Positions 1 through 10,885 of a stretch of DNA of 64,000 nucleotides are shown one piece after another. Position 1 is the stretch's first letter. Each line of letters begins with the position of its first letter. Below the pieces are notes generated by a model, which made no database searches, was not told where the DNA came from, and worked only from the letters and a program-made list of their open reading frames with translations. Source of the DNA: Enchytraeus crypticus (taxonomy: Eukaryota; Annelida; Clitellata; Enchytraeida; Enchytraeidae); the NCBI GenBank assembly GCA_905160935.1, contig CAJHZI010000294.1, positions 871,001-935,000 on the forward strand. Direction: 5' to 3'. A program made the translations under genes and the position numbers.

Positions 1-342
1 AGAGAGCTCGCGAGTTCGAGATTGCGCTGCGACGTGGGTGTTTCTCTTCCCAGTGGTGAAAAACTCAATCGTGTACACTTAGTGGTGTCAGGCCGATAGA
101 TAGACGACCTTAATGTTCCACTTCCTATCTAGTCCCCTCCGTGCCGACGCCGAATGGGAATTAACGGGAAGCTAAAAGGAAGTTTAATACTAATTAATAG
201 TCAATATTTACAACCACTACTATAGTTCTACTATTAATACCACTACTACTACTACAAATAATAATAATAATTATTATTAGTAGTAGTAGTAGTATTTTAG
301 TATTCAGTATTTCGTATTATTATTATTTGCCGGGAAGTTATA
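1..342. other. Left edge, no gene seen
   Basis: No coding signal. Positions about 228-290 are an (ATT/ATA) trinucleotide tract. The stretch ends at a TA dinucleotide that abuts the inverted-repeat element starting at 343. Confidence 0.5.
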
Positions 343-700
343 CAGACTGCGTAAAAAAAACTGACCCCCTACAGAACATTTTCTATTACTTTTGTATCTG
401 ATGCCTCTTTATCATGTAAATTTAAGCACTTATCTATGGTCCAATTCTACACATATACTGAAAATTTTATGGAAATATGTGCATCAGACTTCGAGTTACA
501 GATCCTTTGGCGCAATGCCCCTACCTGTTCTAAATTCTCCTACAGGAATTTTCTATAACTTTGGCATCAGCAATCTCTTTATCATGTATATTGAGGCGTT
601 TATTCATGATCCAATTCTACACAAATGCTGAAAAATTATGGTAATATATGCACCACAATTCCAGTTACAGATCTTTTTAGCGCCATGCCCCTACGTCTCA
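343..700 (+). repeat. Left terminal inverted repeat, internally duplicated
   Basis: The repeat block occurs twice in tandem, about 170 bp apart. The landmarks CTACAG, CTCTTTATCATGTA, CCAATTCTACACA and GAGTTACAGAT/CAGTTACAGAT recur in the same order at about 369-530 and 539-695. Only one copy exists at the right end. The two left blocks have diverged, so the duplication is not recent. Confidence 0.65.
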
Positions 701-714
701 TGGATTCTCGGAGC

Positions 715-1720
715 AGTTTGCCACTATAAGGTAGCTCCCTATCGCCGGCTTTATTCAATATCTTTATTGATCCTTGCACTAATGACCTAAAATCTCTTAA
801 AGTAGGTTGTACCATTGGTGCACAATTTGTTGGTATGATCTTATACGCTGATGATTTGCTTCTTATTTCACCAACGGTGCTCGGTTTACAAAAGATGCTA
901 GATCAATGCTCAATTTCGTTTGATCATTTACTATTGGAATTCAATATAGATAAATGTATGTGTGCTGCGATTGGGTTAGGGTCAGCCTGTGAAATTTCTC
1001 CAATGTCTCTAATGAAAAGCCATTAAACTGGGTAAAACGTTTTAAATACTTCGGTATTACTTTTATAGCAAGTAAAAATCTAATGGTTGATACCAATTTC
1101 ATTATTAGAAAATTTTACTCTAGTTGCAATAATATATTGAGTAAATCAGCTTATTTAACTGAGCTGACAAGATTGCATTTTTTAGAGTCCTACTGCTTGC
1201 CCATTTTTAACCTATGCCACTGTTAGTATTTCACTTAGAAACGATCAAATTCATGATTTAAATGTTGCCTGGAACAGTCAGTGTTTATAGAAAGCTATTT
1301 AACTATCATAAATAGGAATCTGCTAAGCCAATTATGATAGGGTTGGGTAAATTGGATTTTAAGCACATTAGAGTTAAACTTATGTTTAATTTCTTTAGAA
1401 GCAGCCTAAGTAGATTCAGTATAAATATAATTTTAAAGTATTTTGTAATTAGATATTTGTTGAGGGATTTAGATAAAATGTGTCATTGTTTTAGATTGCC
1501 TATAAATTGTTCGATGGTTCTAGACAATAGAGTGTCTTATAGTAGAAGCGTGTATTTAATTTACGAAGCTTTTAATGCTAGTGCTGGTATTAGCAGGAAT
1601 TCTAGTTAAGTTTCTAGTATTTCATTTTTGATTGTTTTATGATCCTATGTTTTTGTGTGTATGTGTGTGTATATATTTATATGTGATGCATCTTGATCCT
1701 GTCTGTTTTTGACGAATAAA
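715..1720 (+). mobile_element. LINE fragment: reverse transcriptase 3' part
   Basis: Translation in shifting frames gives SPLSPALFNIFID, then the catalytic box YADDLLLISPT (YADD at about 844-855), then FNIDKC. This is the usual order of reverse transcriptase motifs 4 to 6 in non-LTR elements. A thumb and C-terminal remnant follows with several stops. The 3' end is probably the GAATAAAGAAATGAATG tract near 1718. No endonuclease part is present. Clade not resolved. Confidence 0.7.
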
Positions 1721-1743
1721 GAAATGAATGTAAGTCATAATAG

Positions 1744-2130
1744 TTGCGGCTACAAACTCTCCATGAGCAAGGTTACGGGGCGAAAAGAAGAAAGCAAGCC
1801 TATCCTCTGAAAGGATGGTCCTTCTCAAATATTAATAGTATTTGTCGGAAGATTGCGGAGAGAGAGCAACTGATAGAAAGGCGGGCTGTGGCTGGCCCAA
1901 AATTGCCAGAATACTTGCAAAATATTGCAGCTGCTGAGGAAATAATTTGTTCTTAGGAAGGAGAATCTGGAACACGTCGTAATACACGTCAGGTATATCA
2001 AGTACTAGGGGTTTCTGCCGCATCAGTTCGCAGGATTGCTACTACCAACACAATGAATCAATGAAGGGCTTTAATCAGGAGTATTCAGTGACAAACTGCC
2101 CAGAGAACCTATGAGAGGTAGAAACATGGA
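1744..2130 (+). pseudogene. Tc1/mariner transposase N-terminal fragment
   Basis: The frame reads LHEQGYGAKRRKQAYPLKGW, then ERRAVAGPKLP, IICS, a stop, EGESGTRRNTRQVYQVLGVS and ASVRRIA. The CSxEGxxxTxRxTRQxxxxxGVSxxSVRRI pattern resembles the second DNA-binding helix-turn-helix region of mariner-type transposases (family knowledge). In-frame stops and the absence of the DDE catalytic region show that it is a remnant. It lies between the two inverted repeats at 343 and 2300, which supports the assignment. Confidence 0.6.
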
Positions 2131-2144
2131 GCAAAATGATCTGT

Positions 2145-2300
2145 AAATTTAATTGTGGTGCATATGTTTCCATGAATGTTTCAGCATATGTGTAGAATTG
2201 GGCCATGTATTATCACTGAAATTTACATGATAAAGAGACATCAGATACCAAGGTTCTAGAAAATTTTCTGTTGGGGGTCAAGTTTTTTTGACGCAGTCTG
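2145..2300 (-). repeat. Right terminal inverted repeat of the mariner-like element
   Basis: The reverse complement matches 343-525 with scattered mismatches, beginning CAGACTGCGTCAAAAAAACT against CAGACTGCGTAAAAAAAACT. Confidence 0.7.
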
Positions 2301-2864
2301 TGTATTACTTATTATAACTATATTTCGAATTTTATATTATAATGATGTATCAGAAGTTTATTCTGTGTACATCCGAGTCACTACAAAAACTGCAAATCAT
2401 CAGTGCCCTCATATCGGATTCGGTAACAACGAACAAAACTTTGATGAATTCAACAAGCGTTTCCTATGAGCCGACTGAAGCAGATACATCGAAAGTAAAA
2501 TCACTCATACATGTATGTGTTTCCACAATCTACCATGTTTGTGCTACCACAATCTGTTGGTGCTCTTCGACCGCAACGATATATGGTAATTAGTTTAGCT
2601 ACTATAGTTTAACCTTGAGAGTACTAATCAGACGGGATAACCATCAAAATAAATGACAATATTATTGACGAATAAAAAAACTACTTACTAGACTATTTCA
2701 ATCAACAAATTGCTATTATAAGTTGCAGCACTCTTTATTACAAAGATATCATAAATTAGAATGGATGAAATACACTGGTAATGGATGTCAATATCTTTAC
2801 CTCAATATAGAAGTACACAATATTCTTTTCGTCAACAAAATAGTTTTTGTTGATGAAAGAAAGC

Positions 2865-2955
2865 TAGATTCTAGTAGATCCCACAAATTCTAATAAATCC
2901 CCGCAGATCCTAGTAGATCGACAGAGATCCAAATAGATCCCATAAATCCTAATCA
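2865..2955 (+). repeat. Degenerate tandem repeat, about 19 bp unit
   Basis: Variants of TAGTAGATCC and AATAGATCC recur about five times at irregular spacing. Small and diverged. Confidence 0.4.
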
Positions 2956-3123
2956 ACAATTCTAGCAAGAATTACACATTTAAAACGGCACTAAAGGCAT
3001 ACTGTAGCTCTCAATTCAATGAACAATTTACAATTAATCAAGCCAGTTAGGCCTACTGCTAAATTGACTTAATAAATCCCTTCTCAAATATGTTATCTCC
3101 TCTATGTAATTATCATTTTATAT

Positions 3124-3370
3124 AACATCATCATCTGCCCTTCAATCCCAGTCAAGGGTCTGGATACGAATAGAAAATCTTATCTCCTGTCTATTCCATA
3201 TCATATCATCAGTCAATCGCCCATTTTTCTATATTTAGAAAATATTGAAGAAATGTCTGAAGCCTAGGTGCTCACCATCCGAATGCCCTTTCCGACATTG
3301 GTTTGGATCTTAGTGCTTTATTAGCCTTCTACGATACGTGCAGTCGGTTGGTCAATTCTTCATACCATCT
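3124..3370 (-). repeat. Dispersed family B element
   Basis: One of eight copies in the window. Family landmarks, as read on the plus strand of this copy, are CATCATC, AATCCCAGT, GGATACGAATAGA, GCTCACCATCCGAATGCCC, TTGGTTTGGATCTTAGTGCT and TTCTACGATACGTGCAGT. Copies with an intact end carry a (GAT)n tail, taken here as the 3' end, so this copy is on the minus strand. It lies in the presumed intron of the unrecognised gene. Confidence 0.65.
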
Positions 3371-3622
3371 TCAATTTGACCTATAATTCTCAAGAATGCC
3401 AAGATATAGAATAGACAGTTACACTATCACAAAAGACACTTTTCGTAAACAGTCTATGCAAATAACACGAGATAATAGACGACAGGTGAAGAATCGACAA
3501 ATGAGATCCAATTAATAGTCTTTAAAGTTGATTGGAATCTCGCTGGACACCCAGTAAAACAGTCGTTCGTAGATCTTTCAGTGTTGCTCAGGGTGAAGAA
3601 GATTAAATGTGTCTTATGGTAC

Positions 3623-3660
3623 CTTTTCTTCCGCTGTGTAGTAAACGATGTTACTTGAAC
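3623..3660 (-). CDS. Unrecognised gene, candidate 38-nt exon
   Basis: On the minus strand a strong acceptor (TTGTTTCTGCAG) precedes 38 nt, then a GT donor (AAAAG|GTACC). The incoming phase left by the 33-nt microexon (one base) gives an open reading CSSNIVYYTAEEK and leaves phase 0. The agreement of phase over three junctions is the main support. The exon is short, the donor is only fair, and the next exon is not located. A weak phase-0 candidate terminal exon exists at about 2409-2474. Confidence 0.5.
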
Positions 3661-4039
3661 CTGCAGAAACAACAACAACACCAATAATCACCATCATATT
3701 TAAAATTGTCGCGATAGGGCATTATCCAATCGCAACGATTCCGGAATATATTATAGCATAAATGTCATTAATATAAACCTAATAGTTTCAGAACAACGAT
3801 CTATGCAATCATCACTGCTAAAATAATGACATCATCGTCATATACACTTGAGTTGCAATTTAACTATACATTAATATTCATAAATCAATCCCATATCTAA
3901 CATACCCCTCCATTCAAGAATCTAAAAGATAAAATATAGGCCCACAGTTAGGACCCATGTTTGCATGTATATGTTAATCTTACTCAAAATAGGCCTACTA
4001 ATCACATGAAATAGAGAGATATTGAATTTTTATACTTAC

Positions 4040-4072
4040 ACTTCTTGGCTGCAGAGATTGTGTCCTGAAAAT
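4040..4072 (-). CDS. Unrecognised gene, 33-nt microexon
   Basis: The minus strand reads ATTTTCAG, then 33 nt, then a consensus GTAAGT donor. In phase 1 it reads DFQDTISAAKK with no stop and leaves phase 1 again, so including or skipping it keeps the frame. A second acceptor (TTTTCAG) eight bases into the exon would give a frame-shifting 25-nt version. Coding status is inferred from signal strength and phase only. Confidence 0.55.
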
Positions 4073-4186
4073 CTGAAAATACATATACAACACAGGTTTA
4101 CCTTGGAGTTGCGTTAAATTACATTTAATTATTTATTTTTACATTATTTTAAAATTTGGAATCTAATAACTACCAAAAATTAGGCT

Positions 4187-4217
4187 ATTATAGTGGCAGC
4201 CAGGCTGCCACTATAAT
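4187..4217. repeat. Perfect hairpin in intron
   Basis: Two 15-nt arms (ATTATAGTGGCAGCC and its exact complement) flank a single A. It lies in the intron between the large exon and the microexon. Function unknown. Confidence 0.7.
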
Positions 4218-4670
4218 ATTTCAATATGGCTTTTGCTGAGGAGAAATTAGGAATTAATTAACTAACGCAAAGCTAATAGAACAAAAAAATTAATTTAATA
4301 CTACTACAGAAGAATGAACTTCAAATGTAGTTTTAAAGATATTAGTTCAAAAATGGATATCTTTGCATTCACTAGGAGTTTCAATACGAAATTATTTAAA
4401 CTAATCAAATTCAAATTCAACAGAGAAAATGAAATACACCCTAAATCAGTAGGAAGGGTTTTTGTTATGACACTGACATTAATAATTTGCATCACTGATT
4501 ACCGAATTTGGGCATGAATATACCAATATCTACTCACTGGTAATTATTCTCTATTTATGTAATACCACTAAAATATTTAAGATATTTGGAACTTCTCGAC
4601 GCTGTTTGATGCATCATAATTACAAATGAAAATGCCAAGCAGAAAAAAGTGAAAAGCAATCAGTACCAAC

Positions 4671-6533
4671 CTCTATAGAGAAAGGCTTGTGCTGCAAATA
4701 GATCAAACCTCCCATTCTTGCCCCCCTCACTCATCGCGCAGGAATTGTTCGACGGCGTGGCTCTCTGTTCGGTTGGTTTGTTCATCTTGATAGGTTTCAA
4801 TATTTCACACGCAGACTCGGTTTTCCTGACAGACTGAGTAGCAGACTTGATGTCAGTTGATGGTACTGAAGGTACTGCAGCTGCTGACGATTGAGCGCTG
4901 ATGAAGGTTTGAGCCGGAGAGTCAATAGGAAGGAGCATTCCAACATGAGATATAGTCAGCTGCGAAGGTGAGGTGGTGGACATGAGGTCAATGGGACGAG
5001 ACCGGCTGTTTTCGCACAGAGAGTACGACGAGATCTCCGAGGTGGTGATTGAACCAATATTCTCTGGGTTGAATGAAAGAATGCTGACATCACCGTCATA
5101 ATCCGTATCAAAACCGAACGATATCTCGAAATTCTGCGGTATCGCTTCAAACATTTCTCTCCATTTATCACAAAAGATAACTGGCTCCTGTGGTATTAGA
5201 TTGTTAGAAAATGTTGAACAGTTGCCCTCGCCCGGGACAGAGTCAACAACGGCTTTCATAGTACTGCCTTTAACAACTGAGCAACTTGAAATTAACGAAG
5301 ATTCTCCATCGCTACATTCGGTTAAGTGCACTTGAGTAGCATCACTAGTAATTGACTTACTTTCAGCCGGTTCAACAAATTCAATGCTATCTGCCTCATT
5401 AGCCAGAAGTTCATTAGAACTTTTAGCTTTAACAGTTTCAGTTTTTTTATCAGCTAATGAAGCTTCGGGTATCTCATTTGAAATTTTGTGCGAGATATGT
5501 TCAATGATAAATTTTGAACATTCTACACCAGAGGCTGCGTTAGCCTTATTAGCCGGACTGCGACGCTTTTTCTTAATATTTTTGTTTGTGCACAGATCCA
5601 AAGTACTGATGGAACGAGAAGATCCTGCCATTCCACTTGTCGTGATTGGTGGAAACTCTTCCGCGTTATTCAGCAACATCTCGACATTGCCGTAATGAAA
5701 CAATGGTCTGAGCTCTTGCTCACCGTTATTGTTATCCGCCCATTTCTTGGGCGGCTGCTTTTTGGGAAAAGCGGCAATTGTTGCATAAGTAGTGCAGTAT
5801 TCCTTATTTTCTGTAGATATGTTCTGATCCCGAGACACTCTCAACAGATTAGAATCAGTTGATTTCGTCATATCAGGAAAATCGGACTGACTAAGGGTTC
5901 CATTGGCATCGAGATCAGTATGAGATTCTGCAACGGCTTTGACATATGAGAGCCCAAAATCACCAGAGCCTGCTACAGAGTTAGACTTTTGAGCTACATT
6001 ACGCCCAGCTTGGTTTGACTGGCCACATGCTTTTACTTTCTTCTTCTTTTGGTTAAGAGTGATAAATTCCTGATCGCTAGATGACGAATATTCCATATCA
6101 ATCCCCTCGTCATTTGGAGGGCAGTCCTGCAGCGAAGCTGAAGCAGCCTTCTCTTCGGCTTTGTAGTTCGGACCCACGACTACTACTGGCGGAGATTGGT
6201 GATTCTTGGCTGTATTAGCCTGACTCTGAGTGAGAGAATGGCTATGGTTGATACAGTCCAGCAGTTCATTTATTGGTCTATCGCCCATATACTGTGGCTG
6301 TTCCTCGGCTTTGTAGCTCAGACCAGCTCGGCGCTGTTCCTTTGCGCCCTTTCTCATCGCTCTACTCTGCGGGTAAAGACTCGGCTCGGCGCTGGAGATC
6401 CCGCGGCCAAAAGTGTCTTTATATCCAGAGACAGGACGATTACCGTTACCGATCACCGGGTGATCTCCACGATTGCTCGTCAAACCTGTCAAGATATCTT
6501 TGTCGTTGCCTTCTCTGCCTATGGTCTTCGTTC
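4671..6533 (-). CDS. Unrecognised gene, large internal exon (621 codons)
   Basis: I do not recognise this protein. It is the longest open stretch in the window that is not a repeat. The frame is open to 6552, but the first six codons there look intronic: a TTGACATAG acceptor ends at 6534 and phase 1 is left open, which is exactly what the exon at 7164-7245 provides. The 3' end is a GTTGGT donor after 4671. The product is hydrophilic and rich in Ser, Asn and Glu, with no membrane segment and probably little fold. Visible short blocks are RPINELLDCI, an acidic-serine run before a lysine stretch (SSSSDQEFITLNQKKKKVK), AEEFPPI, KKKRR (possible nuclear signal), CDKWREMFEAIPQNFEISFG near the C-terminal third, and FDLFAAQAFLYR at the end. 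The WREMFEAIP...FGFDTDYDGD block looks most like a conserved motif. A distant FAM193-like protein was considered but cannot be supported without a search. Confidence 0.75.
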
Positions 6534-7163
6534 CTATGTCAATATTAAACAAATAAATAGTATATAGGCATTATAATTAAATCTCTAGCCATATCTGTCA
6601 CTTCTAGTCTCACATGTTTCAAACGCTACGCAAATGTCCGAGATTTTACTCATAGACTTTATAATGTTACATGACGCCTCTAACCAATATGCCATAAATA
6701 CATTCAACCAATAAAGTAAATCAATGAAAAATAACCAATGTCCATTTCAATAATGAAACTAAGTACCTAATCATTAGATGGACTTGTGCAGAACAATTTA
6801 CCAATCCACATTAATACGTTTATATTTATCGATTTCGGAAGAAGAATTGAAGAGTAAACTATTCTTTCACTTAATAATGCATTCTGAAATATTTAGCTCA
6901 CTGCTCTCGAATAGAAAAATGTATTCTATATTACTTTCAGCACATTGCATTGAGCACATGTACTCAATATGCAATAAACACAAGCGATGAAGAAACCATG
7001 CATAAATTCAAAGAGAAGTTATGAAAAGCATGCAATGAAAGAATGTTCATCATGCATTTAAGGTTGGTAAGAGAAATAACATTACAATTTCTCGAAAGAC
7101 TACGCATGCACAAAATATTTATAATGTGCAAATATAATGTAAAAATATTTAATCTATACCAAC

Positions 7164-7245
7164 CTATTAAGTTAGAAGTAGCATCAAAATTCTGACAGAA
7201 TTTATCAAAATCCGTATCCTTGGCTCTTAAAGATTTGATCACCAT
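7164..7245 (-). CDS. Unrecognised gene, first coding exon
   Basis: The ATG at 7245-7243 has a good context (A at -3, G at +4). The 27 codons read MVIKSLRAKDTDFDKFCQNF and on to ATSNLI, then a GTTGGT donor like that of the next exon. The exon leaves one base over, which completes GGA with the acceptor at 6533, so the frame continues into the large exon. TTACAG lies four bases before the ATG, so the exon may itself begin at a splice acceptor behind a non-coding first exon. Confidence 0.6.
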
Positions 7246-7249
7246 CGTG

Positions 7250-8010
7250 CTGTAACTATTTGTACTATTTTACTAAAATCGTAAAGCTACTATTGCAGTA
7301 TTTAGTAAAAGGCAGGAATTAATTGCAGATCCGAATATCCTCAAATATTTAAAACTCGATATTATCTAATATTTCATAGATACCTATAATCTCTGTCTTT
7401 CAAACTCTAATCACTTTATTTTTAAGCAAACTTTATGCTTCAGGGAGTCTGAATTAAACGAAATTAAACTGAATATATGTCCGCCGTCATCAAATATCAA
7501 CATGAACTAATCGTATTGTCGAATGTGGCGAGAATGACTAATAGCGTCGTCTAAATAGTATTCCGAAAATTTTTTCACCCAATCCAGTGCATCCAATAAC
7601 ACCAGACAATTAATTAACTTGGGTGCGGACTATACTGAGGAAGCCGAAGCGCCATTCTTTAGGATAGTCAGCATTGAGAGATATTGCGCAACACAATTAA
7701 CTCACAAGCTTCAGTTCCACACTTCTCAAGCCTTGATATTCTTAGTTAAATATTTGACATAGGCATATCTACAGCTTCATCACCCAAGCTACTGACAGGC
7801 TTCATTTAAATGCAAGCCGTTAGACATCACACGCACAAGCTATTAAGTAATTACATCTGACAAGCTAACTAAGAATCACAACTATGTACAACCTGTCTGC
7901 AATTTCAAAAGCAATCAAGATGCAACAGAGTAATTAATAATTTATTTTTTATTTACATATTCCTTAGGTAAACCCGCATACAAATACACAATTATGAATT
8001 GAAATAAAAA
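7250..8010. other. Gene-free stretch upstream of the unrecognised gene
   Basis: No coding signal and no recognisable repeat. Any promoter of the minus-strand gene would be expected here. I see no CpG-rich block or clear core motif. Confidence 0.4.
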
Positions 8011-8084
8011 CGAAAGCCAATGATATATATATATATATATATATATATATCATTGGCTTTCGTATATATATATATATATATATA

Positions 8085-8133
<49 letters not shown>

Positions 8134-8163
8134 TTGGCTTTCGTATATATATATATATATATA

Positions 8164-8212
<49 letters not shown>

Positions 8213-8215
8213 CAA
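8011..8215. repeat. (TA)n array with inverted and direct CATTGGCTTTCG units
   Basis: CGAAAGCCAATGA at 8011-8023 faces its exact complement at 8050-8062 across a (TA)n centre. The same unit recurs in direct orientation at 8131-8143. A TTCAT interruption follows each direct unit, so the direct period is about 81 bp. Confidence 0.8.
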
Positions 8216-8244
8216 ACTTATTATCTATATCACAATGAACATTT

Positions 8245-8515
8245 TCCCAGTGTTGTCCTTGCCAACTCCTCGGGACATTGAAAAATAGAGCAACCGTAAA
8301 CTGCACGTGGCACAAGTGGCGACTGAGCAGAATTTGAGAAAGGCAACAAGAAATTACCTCAGAAGCCATATTTTCCCAATCAATAACCTACTTGAGGTGT
8401 GAGTAAGGCAGAGTCTATGTGAATTGGAAGCCTCTATTGAAATTATTGATGTATGGAGAACTCTTGTGGAGCGTGAAAACAGGCTCTGAGTATATACCCT
8501 CACTACCCTGTACCT
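8245..8515 (+). repeat. Dispersed family C element
   Basis: Landmarks shared with the copies at 16.6 and 17.5 kb are GCGACTGAGCA, GAGAAAGGCAAC, AAATTACCTCAGAAGCCA, GAACTCTTGTGGAGCGTGAAA and TCTGAGTATATACC. A (TA)n tract follows at 8530. Confidence 0.6.
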
Positions 8516-8526
8516 GACGCATGGCG

Positions 8527-8592
<66 letters not shown>

Positions 8593-8596
<4 letters not shown>

Positions 8597-8654
8597 TTAT
8601 TAATACTGTTATTTAATCGCATTTCACAGGTTGTTTGATTCGATCCAAACTGAC

Positions 8655-8693
<39 letters not shown>

Positions 8694-8720
8694 CACAGGT
8701 TGTTTGATTCGATCCAAACT

Positions 8721-8788
<68 letters not shown>

Positions 8789-8847
8789 AGTTTGGATCGA
8801 ATCAAACAACCTGTGAAATGCGATTAAATAACAGTATTAATAAATCA
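8593..8847. repeat. (TA)n-centred palindrome with perfect 62-nt arms
   Basis: Positions 8593-8654 and 8786-8847 are exact reverse complements over all 62 bases as read by eye. Each arm is bounded inward by GACTATATA. The centre is (TA)n plus a direct partial copy of the left arm (about 8691-8724, 33 nt). A further (TA)n tract lies outside the left arm at 8530-8592. Confidence 0.85.
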
Positions 8848-9354
8848 GTGTTGCACTCGACAGGTAACTGATTCATGGGTTTCATATTATTGACAAGTTT
8901 GTTACGAAGAGCTTTCTTAATAGCCAAAACTAACAAACATAATTATAGGAACCATTGGCATAAAAAGTAATACTATCAAATAGTACTATCACCTGTTTGA
9001 AAATTTTGTCAGCAGCTATTTTGTGTCCAATTTTTGTGTCCAATTTTACTAAAATCTCTGATTTTTCCTTGTCTGCCATTTTTTTGCAGCCGATAAAATT
9101 GTTAAATTAACGAAAAGCATTGGCACCAGTATGAGACAAAATCGAATTTCAACTTCATATTCTACAAAACCTACTGGCACAAAATGCAACCAAAGTAGCA
9201 CTATAAATGATTTATCTATTTGGGATGGAATCGCGAAGGTGATGCTTGTGACGGCGTGCAGTACATGTAGACATCAACTAGACGTCACGCTAATACACAC
9301 AATCAGGTTATAGGGATCTCCTCATTTTTGACACTATATTTATGATACTTTCAA

Positions 9355-9520
9355 ATGATCATCATTATAAACCTCCATTGAATTCCAGCTTAACTTGGGT
9401 CGGAAAACGAATAGACCGTCATTTTATCTTGAAGATATTTTACCTTTAGTATCGTTCTACGACGCGTGCAGTTACCGGTTGGTCTATTCTTAGAACAACC
9501 CGGAAACAACACGTGGTACT
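9355..9520 (-). repeat. Dispersed family B element, internally deleted
   Basis: CATCATTATAAACCTCC, TTGAATTCCAGCTTAACTT, ACGAATAGACC, CTACGACGCGTGCAGT and GGTTGGTCTATTCTT match the family, but the middle part is missing. Confidence 0.6.
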
Positions 9521-10200
9521 TTAATGATACTTTCAAAATGTTAACATATATCATTTATTTATTGCAAAATGAAAATAGATTACTCAAATGTTAATAAATA
9601 AACGATCTGCCTTTATTTTTCTGCCTTTTGGTGGGCGCGATTAGTTTTTAAACTTTTGTTTTCGGATTGAATGATTTACTAATGTTGCTGCAATCATGGA
9701 ATCACCTAATTCTTGGTCCGGAGATGAAATTTTTTATATTTATTGTGTGCTGCACGTTAAGTATTTTTGATAAATTTTGTCAATAAAGTTACGATGGTTC
9801 TTGGCTTCCGGTTCTTTCCATGTAAAATCAGATTTTGACTATTTACCATTATTTAAGCATCGGCTGAACAAGTATGGTTAAGACCCTTCTTTTACATTAC
9901 AATACATTTAAGATTTAAAGTCCTGTTCCTCACTGTCAGGTTTCGGCTGGTTGTATTGCTTGTTCAATATAAAAGTTTGCACAAAACCTGAACGCACTCG
10001 TCAGTCACAAAAAAACACACGGAGAGCCAAATCTGGAAAAGAGCTTTCCATTATTAGTTTGAGTAACATAAATATTTTTTATTTTAGCCGGGTGTAAAGA
10101 ATCTGGGGATTGATAATAACTATTATTACAATACGTGCTGAATCGTCCCCCGGTTACTCGAGGCAATTCAGTTAGTTAAAGGTATTTCAGAAGGAGGCTC
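9521..10200. other. Gene-free stretch
   Basis: AT-rich, with nothing recognisable on either strand. Confidence 0.4.
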
Positions 10201-10439
10201 CGTGGAATGTTATCATCATCATCATTTATTTATTTCACACATTAAAACAGTCTATATGCATATTTCAGAAAAAAAAGATATAGAATTTAACATCCGTTAC
10301 AAATATCCGCTTCGGTGAATCCCTCCCTCGATAAATCCACAGTCTCCAATATTTTCAGAACTGAATTCCACCTCAATCCACATATTAATTTCACGAAGTG
10401 GCTGGGTAAACCCCGTTCCACGGATCTCCTCGACTGCTA

Positions 10440-10628
10440 TTGGTTGGATTGTCGACAGAAGCTGAGGCGCAACAGTTCTGCAAGTTGGCTCGTAACCTCC
10501 GTCAGTCCTCCGACCCCAGCATTGCTTCCTCCGTTTACATCAACCCTCATCTTTCTCAAGAGGAAAGCAAGGCCCGGTACCTAAGGAGAGTTAAAATCGC
10601 GAGCCTCGCACTCGTACTGGCGGGTTAA
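10440..10628 (+). pseudogene. LINE ORF1 C-terminal remnant
   Basis: The frame reads EAEAQQFCKLARNLRQSSD, then SSVYINPHLSQEESKARYLRR. The pattern VYINPxLSxEExKxxxxLRR is the usual ending of ORF1 (nucleic-acid-binding) proteins in CR1/L2-like elements. It lies about 260 bp before the endonuclease frame, as expected. Upstream ORF1 is not readable in one frame. Confidence 0.55.
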
Positions 10629-10885
10629 ATGCCCCTAACATATTAAATCCAACTGACTTCCCCCCGTTACCCCCTACTCGACTCAACGGAATGCATAGTA
10701 GCATCCTGAATCCGGCGCAGCTTCCTTCGTTTCTTCTACTCCTGGTACGTCATCAACTCCGGATTTTTCTCCTGCTCCCTCTACCATTCCTCAATCTCTC
10801 ATTCTCCCTGCCGCTCTCTCCTGCCCTTCCTCTCTACATGTCCACAACCCGGTGAACTGCTCTACTCGACACTCATCCCCCTCGT

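Larger units (their letters stand above)
343..2300 (+). mobile_element. Decayed Tc1/mariner-like DNA transposon with nested LINE
   Basis: The ends are inverted repeats of each other: the left end starts CAGACTGCGT after TA, and the right end reads the same on the minus strand and is also followed by TA nearby. The match continues for about 150 bp, including CTCTTTATCATGTAAATTT and CCAATTCTACACAT on both sides. A TA target is typical of Tc1/mariner. Inside are a LINE reverse transcriptase fragment (about 715-1720) and a transposase fragment (about 1744-2130), so the element is nested and dead. Exact ends and the target duplication were judged by eye. Confidence 0.7.

Noticed and set aside
5384..5695. 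Plus-strand 103-codon frame opposite the large exon
   Set aside because: A shadow of the 621-codon minus-strand exon, with no independent features. The same holds for plus-strand frames at 6196-6567.
7992..8871. Open frames of repeated Ile-Tyr
   Set aside because: They are (TA)n microsatellites read in frame. The same artefact recurs at 25.1-25.4, 33.2-33.5, 44.3, 45.1, 47.3 and 60.7-61.0 kb.
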